From: Mesaphorura yosii
Taxonomy: Eukaryota > Arthropoda > Collembola > Poduromorpha > Tullbergiidae
Direction of reading: 5' to 3'
Assembly: GCA_009869945.1 (NCBI GenBank)
Contig: WIXG01000774.1
Location: 1-22,220, forward strand
DNA length: 22,220 bases
Shown: piece after piece, positions 10,237 to 20,900 of the stretch
Layout: every line of letters begins with the position of its first letter
Numbering within the stretch: position 1 is the stretch's first letter
Position numbers and translations under genes: made by a program
Notes under the pieces: model-generated
What the model saw: only the letters and a program-made list of their open reading frames with translations
Told to the model about the DNA's origin: nothing
The model's database searches: none

Positions 10237-11052
10237 CTAGGAAGTCCTTTCAGCGTCACTGGATTGCTGGCTCACATTTTGATAGTCTTCATGGTTGGGA
10301 TTGAAGTGTTCAGTGCTGGTGCCGTCTATCTCGACAGAGCTGTAAATGTACCTTCGACCTCTCCTGAAATTCAATAAGGCAGTCGATTTCTAGCGAAATG
10401 GATTTTTGATTAATGTCGTCACTGGTCGCTGCCCTGTGCAGTGCTTGGTTAAATAGATGGTTTTGCAGGTTACGTACCTGCAATCTAATCCGCACCTTCG
10501 GTCTCCACACCTCCTGCAAGGCATGTGACATCCGGCGCAGTCTTCCACAAGGCAGTCGCAGTTATCGTAGTTCATTGCGTTGATTCGCGTCTTTCCATCG
10601 TTGTAACTGTAGTTCTTTCTGTAAATCAATTATAATCAGCACATTTTGCTAACAACAAAATGAAAACCAAGTGCTTTTCAGCACTTCAAAGACTAACTTT
10701 TTCTTAGCCTGGATTCGCTCCGACCTCTTCATCTCTCCGATCGACGAATACTTTTTCTGCGCCTCGGCGAGCATTGCCCGCTCTCCCTGTTCCAACAAAT
10801 ATGTAAAAATGTAACAACGATGACGGATGGGTCTTTGTTCTGAATTCTTACCACGTACTTCTTCCCATTTCGGGAGCTGGAGCCTGTATCATCACTTTCA
10901 TCATCCTGTACGTACTCGATCTGGTCAATGCCCACCTCGCCCATGTGCATTCGACCGAGGCCGACCTTTCCGGTGCCGCTTCGTCTGCCTCGGCCACCTG
11001 AAACGGGGACAATGTGCGTCGCGCTATTATTTGATGCGGATGAGGACGACAT
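10237..11052 (-). CDS. ARL14EP: ARL14 effector protein-like (ARF7EP_C cysteine domain)
   Basis: Minus-strand exons 11052-10852, 10786-10698, 10618-10478 and 10363-10237 give 185 aa. The N-terminal 67 residues are rich in S, G and R and end in an acidic stretch (DDESDD). A basic helical segment follows (about 68-98, KKYSSIGEMKRSERIQAKKK). The C-terminal domain (about 113-165) begins NCDCLVEDCAGCHMPC, continues CRRCGDRRCGLDCR and ends YIYSSVEIDG, matching the ARF7EP_C domain of vertebrate ARL14EP and ARL14EPL, where the core reads CDCLDEDCLGCFYACPACG. The human protein links the GTPase ARL14 to myosin 1E in vesicle movement; the cysteines probably bind metal. The last cysteine of the vertebrate pattern (CRC) is arginine here. 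The protein is shorter than human ARL14EP (about 260 aa) and lacks its N-terminal part. The ATG at 11052 is the first in frame. It is divergent from endosulfine and convergent with follistatin. The symbol denotes family, not proven orthology versus ARL14EPL. Confidence 0.87.
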
Positions 11053-11667
11053 CTTGGATACTTGGAATGCCGGTTCTCTGAGCCAAAATTTGTACAAACC
11101 ACCGCAATGATCAAGTTCTGATAATATTACGAGCGTAAAGAGTCAAGAACTTTGTTTTAGCCAGTTTGAATTGCCGCATTTGGATTTTAGCGGACGTTTC
11201 CTTCGCCTTTCACCTTTCTGTTGACGACGAGTGTAGAGCCAGAGGAGATAAAATACAAGTATACAACGAACGATGAAACGAATCCTCGTATATTTTCGTG
11301 CATATTTTATTTGTGAGCCTGCCTGCTGCAAATAGAATTTTCCTTTGGAATAAATTGGGTTCTGCAATGCAAAATGCAGCAGGGCCAAACGTAGTCGAAT
11401 TGATTCTTTTGTCAGTTTTCTTTTGTGACGGGTGAAGCCTACTCCTTAATGAACTTCTGACGAACTTTGGCTCATTGATTTGTCACTCATCTTGTCAACG
11501 GGCAATTTTATTTATTTCTGTCGATATCCTTACTCCGTTGCTGCGTTGTTAAATTTCAAGCTCTACTCCGAACCGTTTTAGTATTTTAACCGTCTTGATC
11601 TATTCATTATCTCTCACTTTAGTTTGTGAATTTCTTTTAACTATACGACTGCCCCAACACTTACAAA
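11053..11667. promoter_or_regulatory. Divergent intergenic region between ARL14EP-like and endosulfine genes
   Basis: A 615-bp space separates the two start codons, which point away from each other, so both promoters must lie here, possibly as one bidirectional promoter. An 81-codon minus-strand frame (11143-11388) has no recognisable features. No TATA box was confidently placed. Confidence 0.5.
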
Positions 11668-12246
11668 ATGATGTCATCTCAGAAGACCCAGATCGATTCT
11701 GCGAAAGCAGAACGCGAAGCGGAGGAAACACTAACTGAGGTAAGTACTTTACACCTGCTACACCAATTATTGACATCGGGTTGCTGCCTTTTCCACCATT
11801 TAGCAAATCGCCAGAAAAGTGTCATCAGAACAATCTTAACTCATTGTCCATATTTTCGTTAGGAATTGGAGAAGCAGGAGGAAGCTAAACTGACAGCTCG
11901 CTACCCACAAGCCACAAAACCAATGGCTGGTCACTCAGCTTTTCTACAGAAGAGGCTGGCGAAGGGACAGAAGTACTTCGATTCCGGCGACTACCAAATG
12001 GCGAAACAAATGGGAAAGGTGAGTTTTATCATGAAGTGAATGACCCAAGTGTAGGATAATAGGGGTGTTAAGTTAATTGGTGCATTGTTTCATTCGTAGA
12101 ATGTGTTTCAGGGAAAACCTCGGATGATGCCTCCCATTCTGTCCGTTGCACCTGAAATCCCTACAGCAGAGTTAATTCCACACCCGCATCGCAAGCCCAG
12201 TCTGGTTCAACCACAGTCCAAGTTGGCCAACAACGATAACAACTAA
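11668..12246 (+). CDS. ENSA: Alpha-endosulfine / ARPP19 family PP2A-B55 inhibitor
   Basis: Exons 11668-11739, 11863-12018 and 12100-12246 give 124 aa, close to the usual 110-125. The invariant core [14 protein letters not shown] lies at about 59-72. Ser65 in FDSGDY is the site that Greatwall kinase phosphorylates in known family members, which turns the protein into a tight inhibitor of PP2A-B55 and lets cells enter and stay in mitosis. Near the C-terminus, RKPSLV (Ser110) matches the conserved protein kinase A site. The N-terminus (1-35) is charged and variable, as in relatives, and the protein is expected to be largely unstructured and cytosolic. Two ATGs are adjacent at 11668 and 11671; the first is taken. 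Exon 3 has two possible acceptors in the same frame (exon from 12100 or from 12112), giving or omitting four residues (NVFQ). The gene belongs to the shared ENSA/ARPP19 lineage, since invertebrates usually have one copy. Confidence 0.95.
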
Positions 12247-12351
12247 CACTTTCCTTGATTAATTTGTAATTCACCTTATCTTAATTTAATCTTCCAACAC
12301 TAACTAATCTCAATTTGTTCAAGTATGCACCTTGTATTTTACCATTTTGTC

Positions 12352-12357
12352 AATAAA
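12352..12357 (+). promoter_or_regulatory. Polyadenylation signal of endosulfine
   Basis: AATAAA lies 106 bases after the stop codon. Confidence 0.65.
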
Positions 12358-12696
12358 TGTCCGCAATGAGCATTTGTACGCAAACGTCACGTCCATCGGC
12401 CATGTCCACTGCTTTCTACTTCACTTCACTACTACGCGACAGGCGAGTCTGTTTAAGTGGAAACAAGAAACCAGTTGTGTTTATTCAGATTTCAAAGTGA
12501 TCAATTTCGCAGATTATCGAGTTCACTGATTCACTGATTACTGATAGATTTGTCTTGGAAGGGACGTAAGAAAAGTTCATCAAAGTTTTGGGGAAACATA
12601 ATTTACGGAATGAGTACCTAGATAACAATGGCTTAGCAAAATAGTCCCTATTGTGGTATTATTGTAGTGTGATATTCAATAGTGGATCTTAGCTAA
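12358..12696. other. Convergent gap between endosulfine and PDIA3
   Basis: No coding sequence is seen. It holds the 3' ends of two convergent genes: endosulfine from the left and PDIA3 from the right. The minus-strand AATAAA at 12480-12485 fits PDIA3. Confidence 0.6.
12480..12485 (-). promoter_or_regulatory. Polyadenylation signal of PDIA3
   Basis: AATAAA on the minus strand lies 212 bases downstream of the PDIA3 stop codon. It is 123 bp from the endosulfine signal, so the two 3' ends probably do not overlap much. Confidence 0.6.
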
Positions 12697-15256
12697 TTAC
12701 AACTCATCCTTCTTCGCCTTCCCGTCACGACCGAATCCCTTCAGTTCAGATGCTGCGTTCTTAGCGATGTACTCAATAAAGTCGTCTACTTCGCGGCCTC
12801 CTTCGTACTTCTTGGGTTTACCGGAGCGGTCTTTCGGAAGCCAAAACAGTGTGGGGAAGCCACGTACTTCGAACTCCGGAGGCACGTCGTTTGCAGTGGC
12901 GTCCATCTTCACAATCGCCACATCCTCACCTTTGAGCTGCAGTCAAAAATTATCGCAAATATCAACATCTCTCGTTCGCCTAGCACTGCCAGAATTTTAG
13001 TCATTGTTTGTGATTAACCAACCTTCATGGCCAATTCATCAAAAACGGGAGCCAACTTCTTGCAGTGTCCGCACCTATGAATTAGTAAGCAAACAAATGA
13101 ACACCAGCACTCTACGTTTTGGTCAAATAGGACTTGTTGGTCATTACCAGGGCGCATAAAATTCGATCAGAGTGTCCTTTCCGTTGTTGGTTACGACTTC
13201 TTCGAAGTTCTTGGCTACAGCCACAATCACGGGGCCATCATTGGAGTCAGGAATTGGTTCTGACTTCAGGAAGGGTTCCAATTCACCGGCCTTGAGCTGC
13301 TTCAAGAAAGTGCCAAGGCTCTCCACTCTGAAATCCAAGATATCAGCAATCACTATCCAATCCTACCTTACGATTACACAGGCTTTGTAGCCTGACACTT
13401 ACGAGAAGTCTTCCTTCAGCAGGAACTTCTGGCCTTCCGCGTTTCTGGCGGTAACAATGGGTTTGTCGCCCGGGGTGTAGTCGATGCCATACTCATTAAG
13501 TTCGTGCTGGAAATCGTCCTTGGAGCTAATAGCGAAAGTATAATCGTTGTGTTCCTTAGCGACTTTCAGGATGCGGTTTCTCCAGTAGTTGGTTCCTGAG
13601 AAATAGAGCACGGTGAAAGTGAGGTTATTTCGTTGTGATAAGAAGTGTCGATGTCAAAGTGCACCGCAGAGTTTTTAAAATTTTATTTCGTTTAAAGGGA
13701 AAGTTGCGAAGTTGCGATTATAATTATTCTCACCTTTTGGATTCTTTTTGTAATCTACTCCGTAGTAGGCCACCACGACAGGATGCTTGAAGTTGGCTGC
13801 GCTGTCTTGAGTACGAACACCAACCAAGCCATAACTGCAATGTACAGAATTCATACAGGATTGGAATTAATTATTTCAATTAATGAATTAATCGGTGCGG
13901 TTACTCACTATTCCGTGGTGATGAACTTTTCGATATCGGCTGAATCAAAAGCACCATCATAAACTACGAAGTCAGGTTCAAATTTATTTGCCAGCTGCTG
14001 TGGACGGTAGAGCACGAGTGTGTCCTCCTTCTGCTTCGCCTTCTTGATCACGTCGGCTACAGAAGTGAAACCAAAGCGCGCCTTCTCTCTCAACTTATCT
14101 GCGACTTTGACAAACGTTTTTTCCAGCTTCGAGTCCTTGGCGAAGAAAGCCACGACGCCGACGTCCTCCTTCGAAATGAAACTCTCGAAGTCTGCCACAG
14201 TCTTGAGATCTTTCGACGCAGGTCCCACTTGACTCCTCATGTACTTAACGATGCCAGCTGCAATCAACAAATTGCAGCGCGGGAGGTCAGCCTTAAAGTC
14301 TGAAGTTCAATTCCCATCCAAAATCACTGCGCTAAATTACCTGCTTCTCGTGGTCCGTTGTACTCTGAAGACATCTCGCCGCCCTTGAAGATCTTCAGAG
14401 TTGGGTAGCCACTCACGGAGAACTTGCCGCAGGTATCTTTCCCAGCCTCGGTACAATCGACCTGAAAACGAAGAATCATATTTTCATATTTAGTATTCTT
14501 CGGGCAGTTCAGCAACCCCTGCAACACGTGACATAAAAATGCCATTTTGTTTCAAAGAATCAAAGCTTAATGGAATGTATTTAATATGGAATTAGACAAC
14601 AAAATAAAAACAAGCCGGGATCAAAAAAAATAAGAAGCAATCGATTCGTTATTTTTGCATGCATTTGAATACATTTCATTTTTGCACATCCTGTCTCAAT
14701 TGCTTTGAGTCCATCTGAATTGCAAATTCATTTCTTCCTGAGAGTTGCTCCATTTGTCTACTCAATGATTTAACTAATAGGGAAGCAGTGGAGCAGTCAG
14801 CAGCTCCAAGACGTAGAAGTTGAGTTTGGTTTCAGGGTAATGCTACAGTTACAGTGACTACAGAGGCCTCTCGCCACAGGCGGGCCAGGGGCCTCTTGAG
14901 TACGATCCAGGACTGTCACGTTAGATAAGATAAGGACGCACCTTTGCGAGCGCGATTGGTGGGTCATCGTCCTTAAGCATATCAGCAGCCCGATCGAATT
15001 CAGGTTTAAGCCGCTTGCAATGTCCACACCTGAAACGGAGACCATGGTTAGTAAACGCCGTTCAATTGTTTCGCTAAACAAGCGGTTCGATTACGAAGAC
15101 TTACCACGGGGCGTAGAACATGACTAATACATTTTCTAAGGAAGATAATTTGCTGTTGAAGTTGTCATCTGTCAGGACGATGACATCCGACTCGCCAGCA
15201 AAGGACAAGGAGAGGACCGACGCGAGGAAGATCGAAACTAGAATCTTGGAGTACAT
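12697..15256 (-). CDS. PDIA3: Protein disulfide isomerase A3 (ERp57/ERp60), KDEL-ended
   Basis: Nine minus-strand exons: 15256-15105, 15029-14942, 14461-14341, 14257-13909, 13834-13734, 13595-13403, 13327-13148, 13074-13023 and 12936-12697. They give 491 aa (human PDIA3 505). A signal peptide (about 1-20) precedes the a domain with active site APWCGHC (Cys52, Cys55) and cis-proline loop VSGYPT. The b and b' domains follow ([19 protein letters not shown] lies in b'), then the a' domain with a second APWCGHC (Cys396, Cys399) and VRGFPT, a lysine-rich tail, and the ER retrieval signal KDEL. The enzyme forms, breaks and shuffles disulfides in the ER lumen; PDIA3 relatives work with calnexin and calreticulin on glycoproteins. 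[11 protein letters not shown] before the a' domain is highly diagnostic of the PDIA3 branch rather than PDIA1 or PDIA4. Both CGHC sites are split by an intron at the same place, directly after the second base of the Trp codon. The ATG at 15256 directly precedes the hydrophobic leader. Confidence 0.97.
14462..14941 (-). other. PDIA3 intron 2 (480 bp) with an inverted repeat
   Basis: This is the longest PDIA3 intron, with donor GTGCGT and acceptor TTTTCAG. AGAGGCC (14862-14868) is the exact reverse complement of GGCCTCT (14890-14896), with a smaller CGCC/GGCG stem between them. No nested gene was recognised. Confidence 0.6.
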
Positions 15257-15393
15257 CTTGGCCACCACCAGATCTCGGATTTTCAGTTACTTCAAAACGA
15301 AGTGATTAGATCAATAACTAATTAAATCAAAATCGTGCCGTTCAAAATCAGGAGTTCCACACCACACCGGCTCGACGCTTGGACTTTTTGGAC

Positions 15394-15487
15394 TGACGTG
15401 TCTTCTCTACGGACTTGGTCGCTCGCACTTCTCAGAGTCTCGCTATCAAAACTTTGTACACATTCTTTGCTGGCCTCTTCTCATTGG
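15394..15487 (-). promoter_or_regulatory. Candidate ER-stress elements upstream of PDIA3
   Basis: Within about 235 bp upstream of the PDIA3 start there is TGACGTG (plus strand, 15394-15400), which matches the core of the XBP1/ATF6 UPRE. On the minus strand there is CCAAT, then nine bases, then CCAGC (15487-15469), which has the spacing of an ERSE (CCAAT-N9-CCACG) but a mismatched second half. PDI genes are commonly induced by the unfolded protein response, which makes these sites plausible; short motifs like these also arise by chance. Confidence 0.3.
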
Positions 15488-17683
15488 CTGGGCCTGCGTA
15501 CGATCGAGTTAACACGTCCAACAGGAGGCCGAGTCAAGTTGGTTCTGACGAGAGTTGGAGTGTACTGCGCTATTAGCTCGCTGTCTGCTGAGCTGAGCCG
15601 AACGCCTCCACCGTGAGGGAGTCGGATCTCTTGCGTACTATGCAATGCGTGGAGCGCAGTGTAAAAGACCTTTCTGAATGCATGCACTGCAGACTGCAGC
15701 AGCACTCGTTGGCTCGCTCGCTCCTCGGTTCGGCTCTCTGCTGTCTTCTATGACATAACATCAACAAATGAATGCGACTCTTGCGACTCTACGTTCGTGG
15801 TCTTTCCCTTCATTCATTGGAGTGGAGAGTGAAAGGAGACATCTCGCCGTTTGTGTGTGTTGATTTTGGTTTTACAGTTAGCGACGGACAGTCTGCGAAT
15901 TTACGTCTACTAAAATAAAATCAAAAGTGCTCACGAAACGGGACTGGATTTCAAACACTCATTTGTTTCGTCTGTTGTCTCTCCTCAGTTCCATATAAAA
16001 CTGTGACGTCCAAGTGAAAGATACTTGAACTTGAACCCGTGTTGTATTTATTTACTTTTTGTTAATTGTAGTGTAATGCAAAAGTTCTTCCTCTCAGCAA
16101 TTTAAAACGTGATCCAATCATCGAGTCATTGTTCAGCTGACTTTTTGATCGACAACCGCGACCAGCTCACAATTTCTTAAGATCTGGAATGTGAGGCCAA
16201 TCAACCAAGTTATGAAGTTGCAGGCTTGATAATGTCAACGTAGGATGCAATTTTGAAGAACTCATTTCCTAATCTTCTGCATTGATCTTGAAGACGATCG
16301 GTTTAACTCAACCGTATAATTGCCAGCTGAAATTTCGGGTAAGTGGATTGTATTCTTTGTAGTATACAACTAACAAGTTCAGGCACGGGCACTCGTTACT
16401 CACAGAGATTACAATTTACGATTGCGCAGGAAGGTCAGTAAATAATCACGAAGTCAATAGAGTGAAGTTTGTCCACGAGGCAAGGCGAAATATGACCTGA
16501 CAATTAAATGCAAGCTGGGCGGGATGAATTCTTCTAATTACATATCTCGAGGTTTCACGAAATGGACAATGGTCGTAGTCATTCATTTTGGAACTGACTA
16601 TGTCTTCTCGAAAACAGTGTCCGATTGTCCGTTTACACCTGCACGTGCAGCAATTGTTTGTTTGCCTCCGCTTGCATTTACTTTTTACGTCATTGCATCG
16701 CTGAACCGAGTCTCGAAGCAAAAAGCAAACAGATCGATCTCGATTTTCAAATGAATAATAAATGCAGCTTGCAAATGGACAAATCACGAACTGCTTCGTC
16801 AATCATGGTTTGCATGCCCTTTGGAATGACGACACTCAGGCCGCAATGCCTCTGCATACGCCAATTTGCCAAAATCCAATAAGAATGAAATTTGTGACAC
16901 CGCTACTGGCGGGCATACGGAAATCTGGCATATTACCTCGATCCGTAAGTCCATGAAACGGTATTCCGGTATATATACTGTAGTATTTCATTTGTTCTCG
17001 TCTACTCTCGAATTAATTCGTTCCATAACTAAAGATAGTAGGGCCAGGTACGAAAGCACATGCCTTGTCACGAAAGTCACGATCGTAAGTGGGCATTCTG
17101 TATGCTGCGACATAATCATGCAGTAGTCGCAGAAGATATGGTGGTTTAAATTTTAATTTCGTTTGCTGACATTTTGATCGCAGGAAAGTGGATTTTGGGA
17201 ATTGCAACAAGGAAGGAAGGAAGACAGCCGACAGAAAACTGGAGAAAAGAGCACAGTTGTGCAAGTAGAACTCACACTTGGCGAATTGAAGAAACTTGAT
17301 AAATTATTCGTGAGGAATTCTTTTTAATCCCAGGCAGGCCTTAGTTTGGAAGAAATAAACATGCGCACGTGTCGTGTGCTAGAAGACTGAAAGCTCACAA
17401 GTTCCCAACGTATTGTCCCGAGTTGGGAAGGAGAAAACTTTTATTTGACTTCAGTGCAGCGATAAGACTTGAATACTACTTCCGTGTTGTGGGCCTACAA
17501 AGTGTTACACGAAGAAATTAATAAGTAATTCTAATTTCGGCAATTTCTGCTTGCGATAACAATAACTCAACGTTCAGTTATTCGCCTAAGACAACCACGC
17601 GACGCACGAAGCCAAGCTGCAAGTGCGCCAATCATAACACTTTCGTTTCGCGCATTCAACGCATTCACCGTCACACTGCCCCA

Positions 17684-17707
17684 ATGGGTGCCGGCACAAT
17701 TGTGTAA
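17684..17707 (+). other. Short upstream ORF before the putative secreted-protein start
   Basis: ATG at 17684 (context ccaATGG) opens a 7-codon frame ending in TAA at 17705-17707, 55 bases before the next ATG at 17763. If it lies in the mature leader it could reduce translation of the main frame. Confidence 0.3.
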
Positions 17708-17762
17708 TCGATCACGCACAAGTCAATCAACAATCAAGGACGGCTCAGATCCAGCGTCTAGG

Positions 17763-17907
17763 ATGAATTCTCCACGCACAGGACTCCGCCAACCGAAATC
17801 CGCTGCCATTTGGGCAACAGTTCTTCTGCTCCTGGTGTCGGGTCGGGGACTTTTTGTGATCGGAGGCTGGCAAGATGATGTCACTCCCAGAATTGTGCTA
17901 GACCAAG
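17763..17907 (+). CDS. Putative first coding exon of a secreted or membrane protein, class-1 semaphorin-like (partial)
   Basis: An ATG at 17763 opens 48 codons plus one base, ending at a strong donor (G|GTAAGA). The peptide has a basic N-terminus (RTGLRQPK), a hydrophobic core (about 16-36) and then GGWQDDVTPRIVLDQ. The W-x-x-D-V-x-P-[RK] pattern right after the signal peptide resembles the mature N-terminus of insect semaphorin-1a proteins, where a similar segment precedes the sema domain. Semaphorins are axon-guidance ligands; this assignment is an inference from about a dozen residues and could be wrong. No following exon is found in the remaining 4.3 kb, so the gene, if real, has a long first intron and continues outside the window. 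Signal-peptide exon plus phase-1 donor is the solid part of the call. Confidence 0.42.
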
Positions 17908-20900
17908 GTAAGATTGCGATTCCTTTTTCAACGTCATCTTAGATCCTAAATGCTGGTTGCCAAGTTGTCATAATGGAGGGATCCAGACAGCAGACAGAGT
18001 GCGAACCTTCGTACATCTTAGATTACATCTTTACAATTTGATTGATGATCATCTGATGACGATAATATTTAATTCATATGCTCAACGATAGTGATAGATC
18101 CTCATTTGCATGCGTACAGCATCCGAGTCATAAAACAGTTCAACCATCTTTCATTTACCAAGACTATCATCAACTCAAAACGAGTTTGCACTGTTCTATA
18201 GCACTGCAGCGTGTTCAACAATTCGAGCAATGCGTAATGATGAATCCATCCATGCTTTGATGCTAATGTGTTGTGCAAATCAAATCATCGCTCGCATCGG
18301 ACATTGTCTTTACATCGAACAAGACAAGGCTTCTCTTATGTACAATGCGGCAAACTGAGAATTAAGAATTGTTTCGTCTCAACAGCGGGCGCAATTATCA
18401 AAACAAGTTTTGACTTTTGAGGAGGCTTCGATCTTTGCTCGTTTATGAGTTTTGAACCTAAGTGACCTTGTGCTGTCGTTGTTACGCCTTCTATACAGCG
18501 AAGGCGGAATGACAAGATGATTTTTCCGAAATATTAAATATAAATGTTCATGGCATTTTTCATGCTTGGCCAAATGAATCTTCCTCGAATAACCCTTGAG
18601 TGTTTTATAATCTATTTATGGAGTGTTTATGACATTGCGTTTAATTTGGTGAGAATACGAAACTGAAATATTTTTAAAGCAAACAGTCCGAGTTTTTGTC
18701 CAGTCTCAAATTACACGTCTGCTTCTGGTTTAGTTTGAAAGCCTTATCTTTGGGCAGGGATGACTTCTGGTTAACCTTCTAAAGTGTCTTCTCTACGCCG
18801 TCCGTGCCTTCACTGCACTCCTTGAAGTATGAGGATGCAGTTCATATTTCATTTCAGTGCGCAGCCTGTTTAGGCAGTCAAGTCATGGCACACGAGACGA
18901 GAACGAAGTGTTCTCAAGCACATAGCGGACACAACCTTTAATGTATCTAAAGTGCACTCCTCCGTAGTTGGATGCTGCACAAAGACAGCCTTCACTGCAA
19001 GTTGAGATCAGTTGAGGTTACGAGATTATGTTTCAGCTGGCATGCAGCGAAATGAGGGATGAGTGATCAAAGTGATCTTAAATGCAGCCAAGCCCACATT
19101 TCTGTTTTGTGGTACAGCCATGAACAGCATTAAGCCTGTGACCAAGGTTCTTGAAAAAAGAGTTCGCAAATGTCGAAATAAAGAATTCCTTATGGGAATT
19201 AACAAGTGAAATTGTTATTTTTACGTGCAACCCCTTATGAATTTATAAAATAGACAAAATATTAATAAACAAATGGCGCGGATTAAAGTTACAAACAAAA
19301 TTCCCATATTTTCATGCGCAAATTCCAAGACTCTTTTTGCAATAACTTGGGTTCCTTTGAGCGTTGCGCGAACTGAGACCACTTTTGATGGTTTCAGGGC
19401 AGAGGCTATCGCCACAAAAATTTTGGACAGAATTTGAAGGGGGACTACTTGTGGGCTGTCCATGTGAGTTCCATCCCATGCCGTGCATGCATGCATGCTA
19501 CATGTGGAGAATTATGAGTCTGAATTAATGAAAGGATACAAGAACAAACATTGGCTTGAATAGAATGGACGAATGGAGTATGCTTGTGAGTTCGATTCGA
19601 ATTGTTGCCATCGATTGACACTTCTGAATGCCCTTGTGATGCTGATTTTGGTATTTTGGAGTCGTCATTGTGTTCAATTCTCAAGTGGTGGTGAGTATTT
19701 GCATTTCGGTCTCGTGCGATGTGCGAACCATCACGACTCTATTTTGCAAGCAAGATGGAATCAATATTTTATTTACATACGGCATACAGTTCGAAGATAT
19801 TTCGATGGCTTGGGTTTTGGGTGTAACGCAGCTTGACATTTCAAAGAAGGAACATGTTCCTGTGAACTATTAAACTTCCTAAACTTTGAGACGACCGGCC
19901 AATAGCAAATAGGTTTCAGTAATTGACAAGTTGCAACAGCTCGTTCCGTTTTGCTGATTTCGTTCTACTTCTCATGGTTGATGACTTGGTTAGGTTAGGT
20001 TGGCTAGCATTGTTACTTTCAGTCGAGAGAACGCCGTAGTATTGGTTTCTTATGGTGAAAGTCGTTCCACGATGTTCTTTGTCATTGTCGTTGCTCACCG
20101 ATGAGGAAACGAAGTTCCCAAGTTCCTCGTGATTGACATCAACACGTTGGCTTCAGAATTCACGTGTGCTTGTGGTTTAGGATTGACAGAAATCTAGCAC
20201 ATGACATCAAATTGAAAACTAAAGTTGAAAATTCTGTTCGTCATTGAATACTGGGTTACATACCGCTTTCTTTCCCTTCCTTTCAGGCTTTTCTTAGCTG
20301 TCTAATGGAAGGTGCAACACCGCCATTGAAAAGTTGTGGAGCTTGTCTTGGCATGGCAGGATGATAAAGGGCATCATGGCCACGGCAAAGGCAGGCCGCC
20401 CCTTAACTTTTAATCCTGTGATGTATTCTCGGTGTTCTGGCGGTGGTTGCTTAATGATGATAGTTATTGTTTGGGCGAGAGGAAGAGTGCGGGCGACTGC
20501 ACGAAAAAACTCCGTTAAAAGTTTCCATTTTTCATTCCAGGATTAATTATAGAGGAAAGTATTAGTCAAGTTTTGAGGTTTATGGCGTACACTCGCTTGC
20601 TCAGCAACCAACAAACTTTGTTACTTCGCTTTGGCGGCTCCGCTCAGCGTCTTGTTTTTAAAAGTAGTAATGACAAAGTAAAGTAATGAACGAACTGCGA
20701 ACCAACAATCCAACCAAACGAAGGCAGAGCAGGAACACAGGATGGCAAAGTTTGCAGCCAAATAGGAAGAGATTTTCAGTGCAATATTTTATGATTACAT
20801 CCGCACTCCTGCCAGCACTCACACCGCAGCTAGCGGCAGCCTGCGACCGGGCATGAGTGAAAGAGGGTCGGGATTCCTGTGGAGTCTCGAACCTGACCGT

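Larger units (their letters stand above)
15257..17762. other. Intergenic region between PDIA3 and a putative secreted-protein exon
   Basis: About 2.5 kb with no recognised exon. The left end should contain the PDIA3 promoter and leader. A 118-codon minus-strand frame (16446-16802) is cysteine-rich in part but shows no domain pattern, no signal peptide and no splice support, and is treated as chance. The right end probably contains the 5' leader of the exon at 17763, including a 7-codon upstream ORF at 17684-17707. Confidence 0.5.

Noticed and set aside
16446..16802. 118-codon minus-strand frame with several cysteines
   Set aside because: The cysteines have no regular spacing, and there is no signal peptide or splice support; length is within chance for this region.
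19221..19496. 91-codon minus-strand frame with a hydrophobic segment
   Set aside because: It starts inside a TGCA repeat and shows no recognisable domain; probably chance.
19484..19498. TGCATGCATGCATGC as a CRISPR-like or functional repeat
   Set aside because: It is a short simple-sequence repeat only; no spacer-repeat structure exists in this animal DNA.
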